From: Fistularia commersonii
Lineage: Eukaryota; Chordata; Actinopteri; Syngnathiformes; Fistulariidae
NCBI GenBank assembly: GCA_037954325.1
Contig: JBBMNZ010000013.1
Location: 9,730,501-9,794,500, forward strand
Length of the DNA: 64,000 bases
Direction of reading: 5' to 3'
Shown here: piece by piece, positions 27,501 through 37,380 of the stretch
Position numbering within the stretch: position 1 is the first letter of the stretch
Layout: each line of letters opens with the position of its first letter
Position numbers and translations under genes: made by a program
Notes under the pieces: model-generated
What the model was told of the DNA's origin: nothing
Databases searched by the model: none
The model's input: the letters and a program-made list of their open reading frames with translations, nothing else

Positions 27501-30500
27501 GGCTTAAAATGGTTCTTGGCTTTCAAAACTCAAAAACAAACAAAAAAATTACATCCATGAAAAACAATCACTTCAAATTGAAACAAAAATGACCGAAAGT
27601 TAAGAGCTGAGATGCTCAGCCATACCACAGATACTTTCAGATATAGACATTCTTGACTTATCCATCCAATTATTACCAAAAACAAAGTGGTCTTTGCAAA
27701 TACAATCCAAGAGTCTATGTAAACAGATGACTTGCGATCTCATCCATATAAGTGTCAGAGGTAGGACATGACGTAAAAAGGAGGAAAAATTCAATGCCTG
27801 CACATAAACAGTGTAGAGAGGCCTGAGGGACTTGATGTGACACACCAGCAGCCCCAGACAGGGGATTTAGTGGTGTGATGGGCTTTTGTGCCACATTATT
27901 ATCAGCCAGTGATCCGCTAGGCACATGTGCAGCTTCCAATCCCTTCAGAAGTAAGCAGTCTATTCTCCTCGAGTCTCTGACCCAATGCTGCTGCCTTAAT
28001 TCAGAAAGACTGGGGATTAAACCGGTGATATTGATATGCGACATGGGGCAACATCTTGCTTCACTTACACATGAAAAAAATTAGGTTGACATTAAGGTTA
28101 AAATAAATATTTATATATAAAGGTTCAAGAAAACGGGGGTGACTCCAGAGTTCTAGAGTGAAAGGAACAGTCCTTAATCTGAATCACATGACACACAAAA
28201 AGATGAGACTTTGTACCTCTGAGAAATTCTTCCTTACAGGACAGGCTTACCTGCCCATCTCAACATTTAGAGTCAATGGTGAGAGGGGATTTAGTCTGAC
28301 TGCACATAAGCATGCAAGCTAAGACGGTAAACAGGATGCGTGTTGCCATCTGTCTCGAGTGGGGATCTCAATCAGCTTTCCCAGTTAGGTGGTGGAGGCA
28401 GCTATTAAGCCCCTTACAATCTTTCATGGGAATTTGCACCAGTCGAAGTCACCAGAGGATGGCACATAAACTGCTGCACCTTGTAACCTACGTGGCCTAG
28501 ATGAGAATATATTGGCATTAAATGCAAACACAGGTTGTCCATGATTGATGTTTGCATGGCCCAGCAGACAGGGACTGACAAGGAGTGAAGCAGTATGTGG
28601 TAGGCAGGGTATGGGAGAGTGCAGCATGCAGGACTGACTGGCAGGACACTGATGGATTAGGTGGTAAGCCTGGCAAAGGGCTGCCCTTTCTAGATGGAAG
28701 CCTGCCTGATGCACTGCGGTGATTAAAAAATAAAACTGAAGCGTCATGAGCGTGCTTATTGGCTCCAATAAAACTAGCCATAAGAAGTGCAGAGGAAAAG
28801 TCATGACTGAAGAAAATGGTAATATCGAGTCATGAGGGTCAGAGTGCTTTATGCAGGGTCAGCAGTATCAACCTGTCAAGGCCTGGGACATGGTCAAATA
28901 AAACAGGAACAAACATTTGTGAAAATATGTACAATACTGTTTTGTCTTAAGCAGAAAAATGAGAATGTTCTCTTAATGTTATTAGACTCTGTAAAAACTG
29001 CAAAATCATTTGCTCTTTGAAACCCACAAGTGTGTGGTGGCTGGGGGTTGGGAGTTGGGGGGCACCACCATTGCTGCTGCATTATTCATGCAGTTTCACT
29101 CTTGTGGCTGCATCAGTGACATCCCTCAACAGTTTTCTATGGAATCTATATTGGAGTTAAATTATTTATTGTTTTACCAGAAGAAAGCATTGTTCATCAA
29201 CAGCCTTACGGTATGATTTCTAAGGTGGTCCAGAGGATGATGAAAATAAACTCTAGGGCGTTCTTAAAATACAGTAATACTTTCACCCAACACAACCTCT
29301 GAGAGCAAGACTGAATGACATCTACCTGAAACTCCTGCCTTTAAAAACACAAGGAGAACAGGATGAGATCCAGATGAAAACTCACAAAAGAAGTCATCTT
29401 AACTAGATAGGTAACAAATTACTGTTTTTAAATGTATAGAAATGGTTTGGAATAATATGTATGTATTGTACACTGCACTGTCAATTCTGGCAAACAATAG
29501 TTAAACAATGAAATAATATTGATCTATTGTACAAATAATTCTAAATGTGTTTACATAGCTTTATGTTGTTATTAGATTTTTGTCATAACGTCAATTAGTC
29601 TTTACATGAAGCGCTTTCAGTGACTATGGTTGACTGCATTACATGCTTCAAGCTTCTCATAGGTATGGCTACTTTTACAGATTCTTGAAGTCTTAGCCCA
29701 ATGTCTAATGAAAATGTAAATTTAATACTCACAAAATAATTCATGTTATTTCACTATAATGACAAAATGCCTAATTATTTTTAAATGATTCCAAATTTAT
29801 CAAACAAATCCTAAGTCAGAGTGATTGACCATTAACCAAAATATCTATGCAGCTGCAGGATGAAAATGATTGAAAATTATCATTGTTGCAAAACTTTTCA
29901 CACACACGAACGAAACACCATTAAATAAACTGCAGTCCAACTACCAAAGAGTGAAATTTGTGTGCTGAGGTACAGTAAAGCGCTCAACAAAATCCTATTT
30001 CACAAAAAATAACACTGGTTAAAATGCTTGTTGGTGAATAAAACAATGGTCAACTTTTAGCCCAAGCATGTTCCCGATGTACCAAACATGAGATAAAACA
30101 TTATATTGCGGTCAAAACTCCAATGGTTTTAAGGCAGGGCATAAAACATTACATTATACTTTGTAACAAAGATTGCCATTAGACGGAAATAATCCCATGA
30201 TTATATTTTGCAGCTAATCTCAACCAATGCTGACTTTTGCCAACAAAACATAAGAGCATCACAGACATTATGACTCAGTATATTCCTTAATATCTTATCA
30301 AAGTGCTTCATGTCTGCCAATCAAAAACATTTAAAGATACAGATTAGGAAATTGCTCTGATTCACAAAGGTTCAGAGGTCAGGGTAAGCCAAAAATACAA
30401 CCGGTTGTGCCAAAGTCAGCTAGTAATGGCAATATGCCTATCTATTTGAGTCTCCTTGACACTCACCATATCAACAGGCACAACTAAGTAGCTTCTAAGA

Positions 30501-31196
30501 AACCACTAACGGAAACAAATCCCCTTGTGACATTTTGAACCATTTTAGCAACCCGTATCCTCTTTCCAGGGCAAACGCGACAGGGAAGCTATGGAATGAT
30601 ACTGGTGCAAAGAAGGAGACAGAGCGCTGGACGAAGTACAATCGCTGTATTGTTGCACTCGGAATACAGTGGCAGACACTTGTTAGTGTCGGAGAGACTT
30701 GTGGCTCCTGTCACTTCATTGTTTCTGATCACTGGTAAAGCTTTTAACAGTGAACAGTGAGATTATGCGATTTTTAAATACCTTTGCAGGACAACGGGTG
30801 TTTGTGCGTCCCACTCTGAATGAGGAATAACCATATCGGTGCATGCCAGTTTCATCACTTTCAGAGATAAGGGAGATACTCGTCAAAAGCCTTGGTTTGA
30901 CAGAAATATACGTTTTATCTGCCAGCTTTTGAAAATTTTCAAAAAACATTTTCACTAATATGTTTACTTTAGAGGGGTAATTTCACGCCCCACTGTTTTG
31001 GAAGCGTTTAGTTGCAGATTTGCTAGCAAGTTACTTCCAAGAAACTACCGACCGGCCTCCCTCCAGCTACAAGAAAATAGTCAAGGGATAGTCGGGTAAG
31101 CTTTGCAAACAACCTAACCCACATTTGAAAAGATTTTATCCACATACCGTCCGCCCTGGTGCGAAGATCCGACATCGTCCTCTGAACAGGCGGCAT
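321..31196 (-). CDS. atp8a1: ATP8A1, phospholipid-transporting P4-ATPase, N-terminal seven exons (partial)
   Basis: Catalytic subunit of an aminophospholipid flippase that, with a CDC50 partner, moves phosphatidylserine and phosphatidylethanolamine to the cytosolic leaflet of Golgi, endosomal and plasma membranes. Coding exons on the minus strand, 5' to 3': 31196-31148, 16338-16224, 9351-9252, 7093-6995, 2097-2052, 1957-1917, 394-321. All join in frame with GT-AG borders and give about 174 residues. Visible landmarks are the start MPPVQRTMSDLRTRADGYEK, the TM1 region FRRAANAFFLFIALLQ, the loop QIPDVSPTGRWTTLVPLLF leading into TM2, KEVIEDL, then VLRNGAWEIVHWEK and the first part of the actuator domain (VGDI...VPAD). 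Mammalian ATP8A1 is about 1,150 aa, so the P, N and most of the M domains lie left of position 1. Exons 5 and 6 are only 46 and 41 nt and are separated by a 94-nt intron. ATP8A2 is the main alternative; synteny with GRXCR1 favours ATP8A1. Confidence 0.95.
395..1916. other. ATP8A1 intron 6, unremarkable
   Basis: AT-rich intron of about 1.5 kb. I looked for a second version of exon 7 on the minus strand (a GEI...LPAD-like peptide) and did not see one. No repeat family was recognised. Confidence 0.6.
3855..4300 (-). mobile_element. Degenerate LINE 3'-end fragment, minus orientation
   Basis: The plus strand reads as the reverse complement of a fish LINE 3' end: CTTCAG...GCCTTCACGGG near 3865-3885, CTCTGCGTCCTCTTCTCTC near 3917, CTATATTCAATATCCCTCCTC-like text, then ACCATCTGAGTC and CTGCCTCCTGTCTTTTCCTC near 4180-4200. 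The same landmarks recur, better preserved, at 9891-10260 and 56594-56750. Numerous substitutions and a lost reading frame mark it as an old, 5'-truncated copy. The clade (RTE or L2/CR1-like) cannot be settled by eye. Confidence 0.65.
6510..6570. repeat. (TG)n microsatellite
   Basis: About 60 bases of near-pure TG dinucleotide with a few TT and TA interruptions, in ATP8A1 intron 4. Confidence 0.95.
6995..9351 (-). CDS. atp8a1: ATP8A1 exons 3 and 4: first two transmembrane helices
   Basis: Exon 3 (9351-9252, 100 nt) encodes TAKYNVLTFLPRFLYSQFRR followed by the TM1 hydrophobic run. Exon 4 (7093-6995, 99 nt) encodes QIPDVSPTGRWTTLVPLLF and the TM2 run up to VIEDL. The Q-IPDVSPTGR loop between TM1 and TM2 is a P4-ATPase signature that, in studied flippases, belongs to the exoplasmic lipid entry gate. 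Both exons have clean GT-AG borders, and exon 4 is phase 0 at both ends. Confidence 0.95.
7094..9251. other. ATP8A1 intron 3
   Basis: About 2.2 kb of AT-rich intron. The only structure seen is a simple A-rich repeat at 8652-8712. Confidence 0.7.
8652..8712. repeat. (TAAAA)n-like simple repeat
   Basis: Run of imperfect AAATA and AAAATA units inside ATP8A1 intron 3. Confidence 0.8.
9891..10260 (-). mobile_element. LINE 3' end with intact C-terminal reading frame, minus orientation
   Basis: Non-LTR retrotransposon remnant. The minus-strand frame 10161-9919 encodes 80 residues containing ARLRWFSHVQRRDGEFTGR, MELPGRRSIGRPMRRF and VEDIENRVRWRRLICCGEP. This is the characteristic C-terminal tail after the reverse transcriptase of an abundant fish LINE family. 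The 3' terminus is the CTTTCGGCTT...CTTCAGGG segment near 9900-9922. It is 5'-truncated: no upstream reverse-transcriptase frame continues beyond about 10280. It lies in ATP8A1 intron 2 in the same orientation as the gene. Confidence 0.85.
12651..12751. repeat. 101-bp direct repeat, copy A
   Basis: Starts CAGTCAAATAC and ends GATCAT. It matches copy B, 196 bp downstream, without gaps at 89 of 101 positions by my count. Copy A contains GATATCGAT twice, where copy B has diverged. Confidence 0.9.
12847..12947. repeat. 101-bp direct repeat, copy B
   Basis: Second copy of the 12651-12751 unit, same strand and same length, with 12 substitutions. The 95-bp spacer between the copies is not itself repeated. 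Confidence 0.9.
14430..14666 (+). mobile_element. LINE 3'-UTR remnant with TCTA/TCCA tail
   Basis: Contains TGACAATTGAATTTCCCCC followed by TGGGG at about 14591-14615, a sequence very common at fish LINE 3' ends. It runs straight into ATCTATCAATCTATCCATCC-type tetranucleotide repeats (about 14628-14666), which serve as the 3' tail. No coding part was recognised upstream, so the copy is heavily 5'-truncated. Confidence 0.65.
15430..15592 (+). mobile_element. Possible second LINE 3'-UTR tail
   Basis: T-rich stretch leading to CCAAATTTCCTCCAGGATCA and AATAAAT near 15557-15582. The 'aattt-cct-ggatcaataaa' ending resembles fish LINE tails. No coding part is visible, so the call is tentative. Confidence 0.4.
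16224..16338 (-). CDS. atp8a1: ATP8A1 exon 2
   Basis: 115 nt, acceptor TTCAG above 16338 and donor GTAAGG below 16224. It encodes GYEKTEDTSEKTSLADQEDA then RLIYLNQPQFTKFCSNRV, with a serine codon split into exon 3. This is the cytosolic N-terminal segment before TM1, and the ...NQPQFTKFCSN... block is strongly conserved in ATP8A proteins. Confidence 0.95.
16759..16931. repeat. Inverted-repeat (hairpin-type) element
   Basis: Two 40-bp arms, 16759-16798 and 16892-16931, are reverse complements with 6 mismatches by my count, around a 93-bp centre. The centre holds CTTCGGTTCAGAAC twice in tandem (16807-16820 and 16831-16844), a perfect TTCGGTTC-A-GAACCGAA palindrome, and AGCCT-loop-AGGCT followed by GAAACGTC. 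The class is unknown; a foldback MITE or a retroelement tail are possible. Confidence 0.7.
17192..18038 (+). mobile_element. Degenerate pogo/Tigger-type DNA transposon
   Basis: Ends are inverted: GTATTTTCCTGACTATAAGC at about 17192-17211 and its relative CTTTATAGTCTGGAAAATAC at about 18018-18037. Both ends abut TA-containing sequence. Inside, plus-strand frames keep the C-terminal part of a pogo-family (CENP-B-like DDE) transposase. The left part (after about 17200) and right part (from about 17940) repeat the 'gcggctaat / gtggcttat' sub-terminal text. An A-run/T-run palindrome lies at about 17959-17986. The catalytic core is absent, so it is not mobile. Confidence 0.75.
17426..17783 (+). pseudogene. 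pogo-type transposase C-terminal remnant, frameshifted
   Basis: The frame from 17426 encodes FKAALRGEWEAWMTSGEKSF and TKTGHMRRASFS. After a frame change near 17540-17570, the frame ending at 17783 encodes KAGLLHEENSTTSE, EIEKVCDGHFLRHFNSKGED and ends FIAQEADE-stop. This is the pattern of the region after the DDE domain in pogo/Tigger-like transposases. At least one frameshift breaks it, and the DDE triad and DNA-binding domain are missing. Confidence 0.75.
19455..19796 (-). mobile_element. tRNA-headed SINE, near full length, minus orientation
   Basis: Read on the minus strand from about 19796, it begins as a tRNA-like head: A-box-like TGGCGCAGTGG (19785-19775) and B-box-like GTTTGATTC (19740-19732, one change from GWTCRANNC). 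A conserved body follows (plus-strand landmarks GGACTGTGGGAGGAAACTGG near 19652, CTGGTCGCCAGTCAATCGCA near 19550 and AGCCTATCCCAGCTGTCATT near 19504), with a tail at GCTTATCCTGCA near 19470. It is a common fish SINE pattern; I do not name the family. Confidence 0.8.
21196..21320 (-). mobile_element. Truncated second copy of the same SINE
   Basis: Contains the 3'-side landmarks of the 19455-19796 element: ATTCATTCATTATCTACTGC, GCTTATCCTGCACTT, GAGCCTATCCCAGCTGTCAT and a mutated CAGTCGCCAATCGAGGCC. The tRNA-like head is missing, so the copy is 5'-truncated. (ATTC)n repeats at 21196-21215 form the tail. Confidence 0.75.
31148..31196 (-). CDS. atp8a1: ATP8A1 coding exon 1 with start codon
   Basis: A 49-nt coding stretch from ATG (31196-31194) to a GTATGT donor just below 31148. 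It encodes 16 residues plus the first base of a glycine codon that exon 2 completes (G|GA). The peptide MPPVQRTMSDLRTRAD aligns position by position with the remembered mammalian start (MPTMRRTVSEIRSRAE), which fixes the start. It lies in a GC-richer, CpG-containing stretch at about 31.0-31.6 kb, as expected of a promoter-proximal first exon. Confidence 0.88.
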
Positions 31197-31600
31197 CTCT
31201 CCCCGTCAAGCCGGACAGCGGCACCTGTCAAACGGCCGTCGGTTAGTTCGCTGCCCGTGGCTACTTCTTCTCAAACGTCAGTGCATTTGAAAACAATAAA
31301 AGCCGTCAAAATTTCGCAAAGCAATCTCTCTCATGCACGCTTCGTGTTGACTGCAAATGAGCTGTCTTTCCAGGATACAAACAGATTTACGCTCCTGGTT
31401 TCAATTAAAAAAACATATCCGCGAGTTCACAGATAACCCGGCATCCTGGTTTAAATAGCAGGACTGGACAACCGACGCTTCCTAAGCGGTGGAAGTGGAC
31501 GTAGACTTGCCGTAAACTGAAGTGAGGGGGACGGCGGCGCGTCACGTTATGGACTGTACCATTTGCAACCGCAGCGGGAAGAGGGGGGGGGTTATTGTGA
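31197..31600 (-). promoter_or_regulatory. ATP8A1 5'-UTR and promoter region (inferred)
   Basis: GC-richer and CpG-containing compared with its surroundings, directly upstream of the ATP8A1 start. The minus strand has CTATTTAAAC at about 31448-31457, a weak TATA-like element. If it is used, transcription would start near 31420 and give a leader of roughly 220 nt. The TSS is inferred, not seen. Confidence 0.4.
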
Positions 31601-34600
31601 TTGTTACTGTAGCGCAGTAGTTTGGGGGAAAACCACAACAAGTTACGCGCAGTTATTTTTATCATCTGCACGTCGTACTTCCGAGTGGATTTTCAATTAA
31701 ACGCTAAATATTCTCCGGGATGTAGACAAGCTTGGAAATAAAATAGTTCACTTAGTCGTTCGGGGAGTATCTACCCCTGCTGTGCATGGATTGAAGAAAA
31801 AAACAATAGTTGGGTGGGTGGGAGTCGGCTTGGCGGAACTGAGCTTTGTTTTTCATAAATTAAAGAAACGAATATATAATTATAGTTATTGCAGTAACAC
31901 CACATCCCAACATAGTCACGCAATATGAAAAGAAGCGCCTTCTATCCTCCAAATATATCAATTTTGCCACAGATACAAATGATGCTCCTTCAAATATACG
32001 GCTTGGGCGTAGATTAGAACGTAGTTGAATGCATGTATATCACACATACATAGGAGGCTGCATTATGTACATAGACGTATGTAAGTATGATCTGATTTTT
32101 AGATCACATATCGTCTCTGTTGTTGTTATGCTGACATTTTTTCTTTGCAAATAATCCAGGACAATGAGATGCTCCTTCGGTGGAACACTATATGTACCGC
32201 CATGTAAAACACAAACACTGTTGATTCATTCTTAGTCTCTTACAACTTTTTCATATGTAATGGAACATTTTCCACATTCTATACACAAGTATAATATTGC
32301 AAAGGAATAACAAAATACCGAATTAAACATTGCAGTCCTCCATCAATCTTTGCTGTTCACCACAAATACTCTCCTGTAAACACCCACATAAAAACAAACA
32401 TTTGACAACAACTTTGTAGTCAAATTATTTTATCTTATGATTAGGCCTAGATTCCGCACCCCACCCCTGTTAGATATATATTCACAAGTGTAAAAAAATA
32501 TATGTATTGATCAACTATATATACCTCATGTTCATATTGATTGCTATAGAATAGTATTCTGTGCAAACAGGAAAGAAAGTAATTGCCTAATGTAGTCATA
32601 AGAACCAAGCTATTGTGTGTACACCATAGTATCAGTCACTGTGTTATTATGTGATTATTGTCAAAGCATCTTATCCAGTTGGACTTAAGACTTACTTTAG
32701 CTTCCAGTTTCCTGTGTATCCCTTCTAAGTGTGTCATTCTTCTGTCATGTCTCCAGTCTCACAGGGTGCCTTTGACTTGGGTGCCTAGAAGAGGACACGT
32801 GAAAAGCATTCGACACAAACTAAAAAGCAGCAAGATCTTGTTGTTGTACACTCAGATGAATGAAAGTGTGGACTGTCTGCAGTTAATACAAATTACACAG
32901 AGGATGGTATAAATGCAGTACCAGCACCACTGTCGTTGCCTGAGTGAACTGCAGTGCTCGAGGCAGCTTGCAACTATATATTACAATGGCAGGAATTTTT
33001 ACAGTACATTTACTGCTATTGAAGACATGTATTAGAGAAAATTGGGATTCCATCAAATTCTTTTCTAATTTCATGTTCTACCACATCAGGAGGAATTTGA
33101 AAGAAAGCAACTCTATGGCCTGTATTCCTTTGAATATATATAGAAAAAGAAAGACCCTTCAGCCACCCAGGAAAACTGCTAAGAAAATATTGATGATAAT
33201 TCCTTTGACTATAAATAGATAATTACCAGTTTGAGTATAAATTATACCTTTCATGAGTAAAATCTACATCATCAGTTCACATTATGCCAGCAAACATATT
33301 AGCAAAAGGAAAATAGCTATTGATGTTTCCCTGAACCTCTCTTAATTTTGATAGTTTATTTGTAATTAAAATACTTAAACAGATTTTTGAATAAGCAGAA
33401 GAAAAGAAAAATACAAGAAGAGCAGAGAAACAACCATAAAACTGAAATCGTGGCGCAAGATTCTCCACTTCCAAAAATAAAAATAAAAATCATTCCTAAA
33501 CAGCTACAGTACGCCTCCTCCCGTGTCTGTTACATCTTCTCGCAAGATTCCTTCTCCTTACCCTACTCCACCTAATTCAACATCAGCTCACCAGCATAAG
33601 GATTTGACTCTGTAACTCCCACAGTTGCTAAGCAACAGAGAAAAGAAGTCTGCCTCCTCAACCGTGTGCATGAATGTATGTGTGTGTGACTGAGTGAAAT
33701 GGCTTTTATGTTTCATAGCGCATTAGTCTTACAATGACTAGTTTAATAGGCCATCTTAATTTCATTTGGTCAAATCTGTTAGTAGGATACATGATTTTAT
33801 TAACAGTTAGTTTTGTCGTTATCATGTTATCATCTACTATCGTGGTGGGAATATACATCCTTTATCAGTATGCAACTGTTCCAAAAATAAAAATGAAAAT
33901 ACATCTCACTCACGAACTATAGTTTTTTTTAGAGATATCTTGCTGGATTCCAGTTGGACTAGCTTTCCCTTCCTGTCTTTCCACAGATAGAGACGAATAA
34001 TCTAAAATCCAAATAATAATGATAACGAAAACTTAGTGGCAACACAGATTCTCGTTTTAATTCTAACATCATTTATACTGACCATTTGTTTTTATTATTA
34101 ATCTAAAGCCCATGATTTATTAATTAAAGAAGAAAAGCTAAAGGTAATGGACACCTAGGATCTAATTACTTACATATATATAATAACACAATATATAGTA
34201 AAATATAATAATGGTGTCATTGTTTTGTCTGCAAGAGCGAAAAAAGTATGTTGCACAGCTGATTTCTGCAGTCATTGCCAACAGCTCTTGGGGGAGTGAT
34301 TGGACAGCCTGACATTTAGTTCTAATTGAATTGCACTCTGCCACCTTGTGGATGTTTGTTTGAAATTAGGGCCTGTGAGGTGGAGAGATGGCCAACTAAT
34401 CGCAAATGGCAAGTCACTGCAGAATCATTTACTAACCCTTGGCCCTAGCAGCTGATTAATATAGAACATGCATACTTGCATGCATATAAACACACACTGT
34501 CCTCAGGTGGTTATATATTTTAATTTTCTCGTATTACAGGAAAAAATGAAATGCAGCTCATTTGTCAAGGAAACGTTTAAGTTCTACAAGCATCAATGAT

Positions 34601-35272
34601 GTTAGGTCAACTAAAAAAAAAAAAAAATTTCACCACGTCCTACTAGTTGTTTTTTCACTGTCTAAACCGAGCCAAAACGAAGCAGTAAAAAAGGGTGAGG
34701 GAGTAAAGGTGTTTAAGTTTCAATCTTCACAAATTGCCCTTTTTACAGCAGTTGAGCTGGCTGGTGGAGCAAAATTAGGACAACTGATGATCAGGGCTGG
34801 GAAATTAGCTCTTCAGATTGAATACCCCATCACCAACTCTTGTCTGAATATGCTAAAGTGAGATTAAATAGCTACTTCAATCAACATGTTGTGGGTGTGT
34901 ATCAATAAGCCCTTGACAAGCAATGCCCACATAACAACATGGTGAGCCTGTTCACTCTCATTTAAGCCCACTATCTGAATGTGGCTGTGCCAGAGGAACC
35001 CTACTTCAATGGAAAACAGATATTGAAGTATGGCGAGGGATGTTTGAGAAATGGATCTACCAAATTACAATGATAATGATATGCAAAGAGCATGAATGAT
35101 CCATAACGAATATATGAACAGTATGTTCCACTGACACATCAGTAGGTGAGGAAAAAGTAGTCAAAGATGGATAAATTATTAAATTATTTGTCCCTGAGAG
35201 GCAATTTGGGGGCATATGATGTAGCAGCATCAAACTGTGAACATCAAAGAATTAAACAAAAAAACAGAATAT

Positions 35273-35277
<5 letters not shown>

Positions 35278-35319
<42 letters not shown>
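35278..35319. repeat. (AT)n microsatellite
   Basis: About 40 bases of pure AT dinucleotide, immediately abutting the left end of the MITE at 35320. Confidence 0.95.
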
Positions 35320-35322
<3 letters not shown>

Positions 35323-35606
35323 GACTGTCTCAGAAATTTAGAACATTGTGATACAGTTCTTTATCTTCTGGAATGCAATTACAAAAACAAAAATTACTTT
35401 TTCATGCTATTCTAATATTTTGAGATAGGATTTTTGAGTTTTATTAAGATGTAAGCCATAATCAGCAATATTAAAATAATAAAAGGCTTGCAATATTTCA
35501 GTTGATTTGTAATGAATCCAGAATGTATGACATTTTTGTGTTTGTAATTGCATTACAGAAGACAAAGAACTTTATCACAATTTTCTAATTTTCTTAGACA
35601 GTCCTA
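35320..35606. mobile_element. MITE with 75-bp terminal inverted repeats, TA target site
   Basis: The left end (c/tAGGACTGTCTCAGAAATT...) at 35320-35394 and the reverse complement of the right end (TAGGACTGTCTAAGAAAAT...) at 35606-35532 match over about 75 bp with roughly ten differences. The element is 287 bp, has no coding capacity, and is flanked by TA on both sides inside AT repeats. TA target choice and long TIRs suggest a Tc1/mariner-type non-autonomous element. The assignment to a superfamily is inference. Confidence 0.8.
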
Positions 35607-35689
35607 TATATATAAATTACTGTACATAATTGTGCAATTTGTAAGTAAGCTCGCTCTGCATTTACATAATAAATATATCATGAATGGCA

Positions 35690-36250
35690 TTACACTTGAC
35701 AGAGGGGGGTCTGGTAAGGCAATGATGGGTTTGCAGGGTTGCTGGGAATTGAGAAGTTGGACGGCTCTGGGGACAAAGGTTGCCCTTCTCCTCTGGGTTT
35801 TCCAGGCGGGGCAGAGGAGTCTGCGACCAGAGAGGAGCCACTCAAAGGCTGGGTGTAAGATGTGGGACCAATCTGCAAGGATCTTTTTAGCTGTTTTTAA
35901 TATTTGAGTGTTATGGAAGCGGGAGAGAGGTCTGAGGGGGTGGCCAATTATTTTGGAGCAGACCAAGGTGATGCACTCCAGGCGATTCCTGTCGTGTTAG
36001 GTGATGGAATGGAACCAGCAGGTGAAGGGGAAGGTCATTACGTTCTCAATGAAGGTATAATAGAACGTGGATAGGATTAAGCTGCTAACCTCAAATGACC
36101 TAAGCTTCCTGAGCAGGTACTGCCGTTGGTGACATTTCATGATGATCTCCTCAGTATTAGAGAAGAACTTCAGGAGGATGTCATAGACAGTGCCCAGGTA
36201 TTTGTACTCCTTCACCATTTCTACTGCCTCCCCTTGCATGGTTGTGGCAA
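35690..36250 (-). mobile_element. LINE reverse-transcriptase C-terminal remnant, broken
   Basis: Two minus-strand frames carry successive parts of a LINE ORF2 C-terminus. The frame at about 36240-36000 reads GEAVEMVKEYKYLGTVYDIL, then LLRKLRSFEVSSLILSTFYY. The next frame (about 35960-35700) reads SRFHNTQILKTAKKILADWS, SHILHPAFEWLLSGRRLLCP and RRRATFVPRAVQLLN. A frame break near 35990 separates them, and the copy starts abruptly next to the AATAT repeat, so it is 5'-truncated and dead. Confidence 0.8.
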
Positions 36251-36253
36251 TTT

Positions 36254-36300
36254 CAATATAATATAATATAATATAATATAATATAATATAATATAATATA
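36254..36300. repeat. (AATAT)n pentanucleotide microsatellite
   Basis: Nine or so consecutive pure AATAT units at the 5' truncation edge of the LINE remnant. Confidence 0.95.
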
Positions 36301-37380
36301 GACAACAACATCACACAATCAGGTCTGGTCATAATTTTTGCATTGATATTTTTTCCATTAAGTTTGGCTAGTATTTTTGCATGATCATTTTCCAGAAACA
36401 AAGAAAAAAATAATCAGATCTACCTTTTTTTTTTTTTTTCTTCTCTTGTGGGGAAATTCAGCAAGGAATCGAACCAGGAATGTTCGTTTCCAAAGACGAT
36501 TGCTATAACTCCTCCGCCACACCTAAAAAATAAAAAAATAAAAAAAGCAAGGGGAACCTCCCCCACCCCCACAAAATGACCAATTAAATTTAATGGGCTT
36601 TACTGAATAACTTACAATAGGACTTTAACATTCATTTCTAAATACAATACATTATTATAATTGATTCAGAATCAAATATTTAGCGGGGTCTATCACTTTG
36701 GTTTCCGGTTCAAGATGGTTGTCTTCTTTGTATTTAAGCAAAAACTAAAAATGTGTATATGGTAAATTGCATTAGTATGATTTCAGGGTTAACAGGGGCC
36801 TCTGGCCTATGTGATTTGGGGGCTCAGGGGATGAAAAGTCAGAGGACTGTTTCTCAATTGCAATTCTGAATTTAGTTAAGTGAATATGACTAGCAATGTG
36901 GTCAGATTTATGTTTAATCAATATGACTTTCTTTTGGAAATGAAAGTAAAAATGCATATTCAACCGACAGTACCTGAAGTGCTGTTGATAAAGCCAGTGC
37001 TTCACTGTTTGCTGACATCCAGCAGGGAAAAATGCTTGTTTGATTAATGCATATGGAGACAGGCCATTAAAAGTCTTCTGTCAAAGCGCTGGCAAAAATT
37101 GTGTGATGTCATGAATAATTCATGGGCAACTATCATTTTACTTTGCTTGCCAGGTTGCCATGGTAGAAATGCATGTATTATTTAGTGGTGATGCGAGTCT
37201 GACTGTGAGGCAGCTTAGGCTCTCAGTCGTTTTTAGATCAGTTCAAACTGTGAGGATTAAACGTGGTTCTAATCCATGGGAAACAAAATAGTGTGTCTGA
37301 GCTGTGTGTTTATCTCCGAATGAGCAGTAAGGAGCCGCACCGTTGTGTTGTGGACTGTATAATGTGGCAGAGGGTTTGCA

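Larger units (their letters stand above)
16339..31147. other. ATP8A1 intron 1 (14.8 kb)
   Basis: Long AT-rich first intron. Recognised contents are an inverted-repeat element (16759-16931), a pogo-like transposon (17192-18038) and two SINE copies (19455-19796 and 21196-21320). From about 21.4 to 31.0 kb I recognise no gene, RNA or repeat family except short A-runs (for example 22446-22462) and a hairpin motif near 25570-25600. Confidence 0.7.
31600..37380. other. Intergenic region between divergent ATP8A1 and GRXCR1
   Basis: About 5.8 kb. From 31.6 to 35.2 kb it is AT-rich with no recognised gene. At 35.28-36.3 kb there is a cluster of an AT microsatellite, a MITE, a LINE reverse-transcriptase fragment and an AATAT microsatellite. 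The stretch 36.3-37.38 kb is the presumed GRXCR1 upstream region and 5' UTR; no clear TATA box or UTR splice site could be assigned. Confidence 0.65.

Noticed and set aside
35548..35966. Two open frames of about 120 aa on opposite strands
   Set aside because: The minus-strand one is the LINE reverse-transcriptase remnant and is listed as such. The plus-strand one is its shadow.
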